Part shown: positions 7,228 to 9,932 of the stretch, piece after piece
How positions within the stretch are numbered: position 1 is the first letter of the stretch
Layout of the letters: every line of letters begins with the position of its first letter
Assembly (NCBI GenBank): GCA_015492875.1
Contig: WGEI01000444.1
Span: forward strand, 1-9,932
From: Anaerolineae bacterium
GTDB taxonomy: Bacteria > Chloroflexota > Anaerolineae > Aggregatilineales > Phototrophicaceae
Length of the DNA stretch: 9,932 bases
Direction of reading: 5' to 3'
The notes under the pieces: generated by a model
What the model was told of the DNA's origin: nothing
What the model saw: the letters and a program-made list of their open reading frames with translations, nothing else
Database searches by the model: none
Program-made: the position numbers and the translations under genes

Positions 7228-7929
7228 ATGTCTTACAAGATTCGGCTCTTTATCATTTGTTGTGTGATTTTAATCACGGGCGCTGTGGGATTAGCGGCAG
7301 TCCCCATCGCTAATGAGGAAATCGCTTGCGACGAAGCGGGGTTAGCGCAACTTTTAGAACAGTTCAGCGTTTCTAGCGATATACCATATGAAGAGGCACT
7401 GAGAGCGCTTTACGATGCTGCCCTCGCTTACCAACGGTATGCGGTTAATTGCGGCTATATCCCTGATGCGGTGCAATTAGAGGCCTTGAGCGAACACACT
7501 TTAGGGCAAATGGATATTGCGATGCTCTTGCGGGCGCTAGCTGTTGGCCAAGATGTTGATGCGATTATAGCGGAACTAGCAGATATGCGAGGTGACCCTA
7601 TTCGCGGGCAATTGCTCTATAATGGGCTAGAACCTGCAATCGATGGCTCGGTATTGAGTTGTGTTGGGTGTCATAACGGTGTGGCCGCCCCCGCCCTAGC
7701 GGGCACATGGACGCGCACAGTTGAGGTGCGATTACAAGATGAAGCACTAGCAGGTTATGACGCTACCCGTTATTTGGTTGAGAGTATTGTCAACCCAGAA
7801 GCTTATGTGGTCAGCAATTATATGGGGGGGCTAATGCCGCCGTTTTATGGCGAAAAGCTGGATATGCAAATGTTAGCCGACCTGCTGGCCTACTTAGAAA
7901 GCCAAGATCAACCTATTGAGGGGGATTGA
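7228..7929 (+). CDS. Secreted monoheme cytochrome c, paralogue of the diheme protein's second domain
   Basis: The 233-residue protein begins with a signal peptide or anchor (about 5-24). A helical region of unknown family (about 25-120) with two cysteines, C34 and C75, follows. The protein ends with a class I cytochrome c domain: CVGCH (145-149), with a likely Met ligand in LMPP at 203. From GDPIRG (122) to LLAYLES (about 225) it aligns end to end with the second heme domain of the upstream diheme cytochrome, at about 55% identity by hand alignment, including ESIVNP-AYVV. This points to a local duplication. AGGAG (7216-7220), 7 bases before the ATG, supports the start. It is probably an electron carrier or accessory subunit for the bc-type complex. 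That role is inferred from position and kinship. It sits just past the operon terminator. Confidence 0.9.
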   Translation: MSYKIRLFIICCVILITGAVGLAAVPIANEEIACDEAGLAQLLEQFSVSSDIPYEEALRALYDAALAYQRYAVNCGYIPDAVQLEALSEHTLGQMDIAMLLRALAVGQDVDAIIAELADMRGDPIRGQLLYNGLEPAIDGSVLSCVGCHNGVAAPALAGTWTRTVEVRLQDEALAGYDATRYLVESIVNPEAYVVSNYMGGLMPPFYGEKLDMQMLADLLAYLESQDQPIEGD

Positions 7930-7955
7930 GAGAGGATGCCTTCGCGCGGTACAAT
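7926..7955 (+). promoter_or_regulatory. Candidate promoter for the small membrane protein gene
   Basis: TTGAGA (7926-7931) and TACAAT (7950-7955), 18 bases apart, each match five of six consensus positions. The -35 overlaps the stop codon of the monoheme cytochrome gene. The start would be near 7962, about 40 bases before the next ATG. It could give the small gene its own expression in addition to read-through. Confidence 0.4.
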
Positions 7956-8002
7956 AGGCGCAATAGCAAGCTAGGTGATACTGGCCTCAAGGAGAAAATC
8001 TC

Positions 8003-8254
8003 ATGCAATTACGTTCAGGAGTCGGGCGTAGGTTATTGCTCACAGTTCTCAGCATGGTATTGCTGCTCTCTATTGCCATGCCCGTTTTCGCCCATGATGA
8101 AGATGATGAGCCTGAAGTGCCCACTATTGCACAGGTGGAAGAGACAAGCAGTTTGACCGGGGAAGACACGCTTATTTTCCTCGTTGGGATTGGCGTTGTG
8201 CTGGTGGTTGGCCTTACGGCAGTCATGCGGGAAAACTTCAATATGGGTGAATAG
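8003..8254 (+). CDS. Small secreted/membrane protein of unknown function, 83 residues
   Basis: I do not recognise a family. Three parts are visible. There is a good signal peptide (RR, then a hydrophobic core, ending AMPVFA at about 25-30, a likely signal peptidase I site). A short acidic segment (HDEDDEPEVP) follows. One membrane helix (about 57-75) is followed by a short tail, MRENFNMGE, probably cytoplasmic. The mature protein would be about 53 residues with its N-terminus outside. AAGGAG (7989-7994), 8 bases before the ATG, gives strong support that the gene is real. It lies 73 bases after the monoheme cytochrome gene and is followed by a terminator-like hairpin. By size and position it could be a small subunit of the bc-type complex, comparable in concept with the one-helix Pet subunits of b6f. 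There is no sequence proof of that. Confidence 0.75.
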   Translation: MQLRSGVGRRLLLTVLSMVLLLSIAMPVFAHDEDDEPEVPTIAQVEETSSLTGEDTLIFLVGIGVVLVVGLTAVMRENFNMGE

Positions 8255-8282
8255 CCCCCGCTACACAATTTTCACACTGATG

Positions 8283-8313
8283 AAGCGCGCAGCGAGTGAG
8301 TTTGCGCGCTTTA
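8283..8313 (+). terminator. Probable terminator after the small membrane protein gene
   Basis: AAGCGCGCA (8283-8291) pairs perfectly with TGCGCGCTT (8303-8311) around an 11-base loop. The T run after it is short (TTTATAG), so intrinsic termination may be weak, but the 9-bp GC-rich stem sits about 30 bases after the stop codon, where a terminator is expected. Confidence 0.6.
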
Positions 8314-8376
8314 TAGTTATTGGCACCCCATTTTGATGATTTTCGTCACTATGTGGTTTTCTACTAAACGATAGAA

Positions 8377-8382
8377 TATAAT
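8377..8382 (+). promoter_or_regulatory. Candidate -10 element of the octaheme cytochrome gene
   Basis: A perfect TATAAT stands in an AT-rich stretch, about 80 bases before the octaheme cytochrome start. No good -35 lies 16-18 bases upstream (TGGTTT at 8354-8359 is poor), so an activator or another sigma factor may be needed. The preceding hairpin and the roughly 210-base gap (8255-8463) support a separate transcription unit starting here. Confidence 0.4.
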
Positions 8383-8463
8383 CGATGTCGTGTAATATGT
8401 AACATTTGCACGGCAACACCTTTTATTGGGAAACCGCTTTTGAGTGACAAGGGGGATTCTTGT

Positions 8464-9789
8464 ATGACTGAAAGCGGGAAAGGCGGAATACTCGCTAATG
8501 CGCGGGTATTGATCATCGGTTTGTTGGTGGTCATCTTGATTCCGGGGTTGGCGCTGGTATTTGGCGCTATTGGCAATTCAGTCAATCCGGAAGCGCAGGA
8601 GCAACCCAACGTACTGGTGAACAGCACGGACTCGTGCGTTTCGTGTCACCGCAATACCACGCCGGGCATTGTCAGCCAATATGGACACAGCACTATGGCC
8701 GCAGCAAATGTGACCTGTACTGACTGTCATGAGGTGGCAGAATCATATCCCGGCGCGGTGGAACACGAAGGTACGTGGGTGCTACGAGAGCCGACGACAG
8801 CGAAGTGCGAGACCTGTCATCAGGCTGAAGTGGCGCAATATAACCAGAGCCGACATGGCCTCCCGGCTTATGTGGCGATGGTTGGCGCCGAAGCGCTGGA
8901 TGAAGACCTGCTGGCTATTTACGAAGCCATCCCCGAAGGCGGGTTCAATCCAGACCGCTCCCGTAATGCCTTATTCCATATGGAAGGGCCAGAAATTACA
9001 CGCTTTGCCTGCGAAAGCTGCCACAACATTGGTAAACCAGCCCCTGATGGCTCAGTTGGCCAATGCACAAAATGCCACCTGCGGCATGAATTCAGCCTAG
9101 AACAAGCGCGCAAACCAGAAACCTGTAACAACTGCCATATCGGGCCTGACCATCCTCAGTGGGAAATCTACCAAGAATCGCCGCATGGTATCGCTTATGC
9201 GACCGATGGTGAGAATTGGAACTGGGATGCGGAACCGGGGACGTTGACCGTTGAAGACTTCCCCGCCCCGACATGTGCGACATGCCATATGAGTGGCTTT
9301 GGCGCTCAGGGCACAACGCATGATGTTGGCGACCGTTTGACATGGTATCTGTTCGCCCCTATCAGCGAACGCCGCCCCAGCTGGCAGGATAATCAAGTGC
9401 GTATGCAATCTGTCTGCCAAGAATGCCATAACGCAAACTTCATCGAAGAATTCTACACGGATGCTGATGCACTGGTAGAAGCGGTCAATGGCTGGGTGCA
9501 AGAGAGCCGCGAGATTATCGCGCCGCTGCGTGAAAATGGTTTGTTGACTGATGAGCCATTCGACCAACCAGTTGACTTTATCTTCTTCGATTTGTGGCAT
9601 CATTGGGGACGCACGGCAAAATTCGGCGCATGGATGCAGGGGGCAGACTATGTCCAATGGCACGGCGCATACGAAATGCTGCGTGAATTAGCCGAATTGC
9701 GAGAATACGTCGAGGAGACGATGGCAGAATACGAAGCCAGCAATGCAATCGAGGACGCTGGTGAAGCGAACGCCGCGACCGGAGGTTAA
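8464..9789 (+). CDS. Octaheme cytochrome c of the hydroxylamine oxidoreductase (HAO) family, membrane-anchored
   Basis: Eight CxxCH heme sites are present, at residues 58, 85, 115, 183, 201, 221, 271 and 318. CNNCHIGPDHPQWEIY (221-236) carries the HAO-family Asp-His pair (D229, H230), which corresponds by pattern to the active-site pair of Nitrosomonas HAO. Further likely distal heme ligands are the histidines in YGHS, SRHG, PHG and WHH. Near the C-terminus ADYVQWHG (Y396) could be the region of the tyrosine that cross-links the P460 heme in true HAO. I cannot confirm that alignment. An N-terminal hydrophobic helix (about 12-36) without a clear cleavage site suggests a membrane anchor with the heme domain outside. 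AGGGGG (8450-8455), 8 bases upstream, fixes the ATG at 8464 over the in-frame TTG at 8440. HAO-family enzymes oxidise hydroxylamine or hydrazine, or reduce nitrite. Which applies here is open. The next gene follows after 2 bases. Confidence 0.9.
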   Translation: MTESGKGGILANARVLIIGLLVVILIPGLALVFGAIGNSVNPEAQEQPNVLVNSTDSCVSCHRNTTPGIVSQYGHSTMAAANVTCTDCHEVAESYPGAVEHEGTWVLREPTTAKCETCHQAEVAQYNQSRHGLPAYVAMVGAEALDEDLLAIYEAIPEGGFNPDRSRNALFHMEGPEITRFACESCHNIGKPAPDGSVGQCTKCHLRHEFSLEQARKPETCNNCHIGPDHPQWEIYQESPHGIAYATDGENWNWDAEPGTLTVEDFPAPTCATCHMSGFGAQGTTHDVGDRLTWYLFAPISERRPSWQDNQVRMQSVCQECHNANFIEEFYTDADALVEAVNGWVQESREIIAPLRENGLLTDEPFDQPVDFIFFDLWHHWGRTAKFGAWMQGADYVQWHGAYEMLRELAELREYVEETMAEYEASNAIEDAGEANAATGG

Positions 9790-9791
9790 TC

Positions 9792-9932
9792 ATGACAGCC
9801 TCACAATCGCATTTAACGAAAATTGTGCCGGCTGCAGAGAAGTTGCGGTTACCACTCACCCGTGACCAATTGATGTTGTTGATGGCCGCCATCAACCAGT
9901 TCTTTCTGGGGGTGGATATCTATCTCGCACAC
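9792..9932 (+). CDS. Start of an unidentified, probably membrane, protein gene (3' end cut by window)
   Basis: The ATG at 9792 has GGAGG (9781-9785) 6 bases upstream, inside the end of the octaheme cytochrome gene, and begins 2 bases after that gene's stop. Cotranslation as an operon partner is therefore very likely. Only 47 residues are visible: a hydrophilic start, MTASQSHLTKIVPAAEK, then from about residue 24 a hydrophobic stretch, LMLLMAAINQFFLGVDIYLAH, that looks like a membrane helix. I do not recognise the family from this part. HAO-family genes are often followed by a gene for a membrane partner that links them to the quinone pool or cytochromes, so such a role is possible but unproven. 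Confidence 0.75.
   Translation, partial: MTASQSHLTKIVPAAEKLRLPLTRDQLMLLMAAINQFFLGVDIYLAH

Noticed and set aside
7926..8156. 76-codon open frame on the plus strand overlapping the start of the small membrane protein gene
   Set aside because: It is rich in Cys, Ser and Trp without domain structure and has no ribosome site, while the overlapping frame at 8003 has AAGGAG and a clean signal peptide plus helix.
8440..8463. TTG start giving an eight-residue longer octaheme cytochrome
   Set aside because: The AGGGGG ribosome site lies inside this extension at the correct distance for the ATG at 8464, and the extra residues do not resemble a signal sequence.

Overview
The window looks like a piece of a bacterial chromosome with about 50% GC. 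It probably comes from a member of the Chloroflexota (Anaerolineae-like) or a similar deep-branching respiratory bacterium. This placement is an inference from three things: protein style, a Rieske / fused cytochrome b / cytochrome c gene order with unusual extensions, and an octaheme cytochrome of the hydroxylamine oxidoreductase (HAO) family. No taxonomic marker gene is present. The DNA shows no mobile element, CRISPR array or phage gene.

Left part (1-3103), housekeeping. The end of tadA (tRNA adenosine deaminase) converges on a small GlsB/YeaQ-type membrane protein gene. Next is tRNA-Ser(CGA), with a near-consensus promoter and a strong hairpin terminator. On the minus strand, a CorA-type metal transporter gene and an RNase D gene overlap by one base and read leftward into the far side of the same hairpin.

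Middle part (3253-7206), a quinol:cytochrome c oxidoreductase operon. A good promoter (TTGACA / 17 bp / TATATT with extended -10) precedes a Tat-type Rieske protein, a 637-residue fused cytochrome b and a diheme membrane-anchored cytochrome c. A rho-independent terminator closes the operon. The cytochrome b has APWY in place of the PEWY Qo motif. It also carries a roughly 230-residue C-terminal tail with DENGEP-like repeats, predicted to lie outside the cytoplasm. The diheme cytochrome has a Glu/Gln-rich coiled-coil-like insert inside its first heme domain.

Next (7228-8254) come a secreted monoheme cytochrome c, whose heme domain is a clear duplicate of the second domain of the diheme protein, and an 83-residue protein with a signal peptide and one membrane helix. 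These may be extra subunits or electron carriers for the complex.

Right part (8377-9932), a separate transcription unit. It holds an octaheme (8 x CxxCH) HAO-family cytochrome with an N-terminal membrane anchor and the family's GPDHPQ motif. The start of a further membrane protein gene follows, 2 bases after the HAO stop and cut by the window edge. Taken together, the middle and right parts suggest a periplasmic electron-transfer module in which a bc-type complex and a multiheme N-oxide or hydroxylamine enzyme exchange electrons through c-type cytochromes or the quinone pool. The direction of flow and the substrate cannot be read from the sequence.
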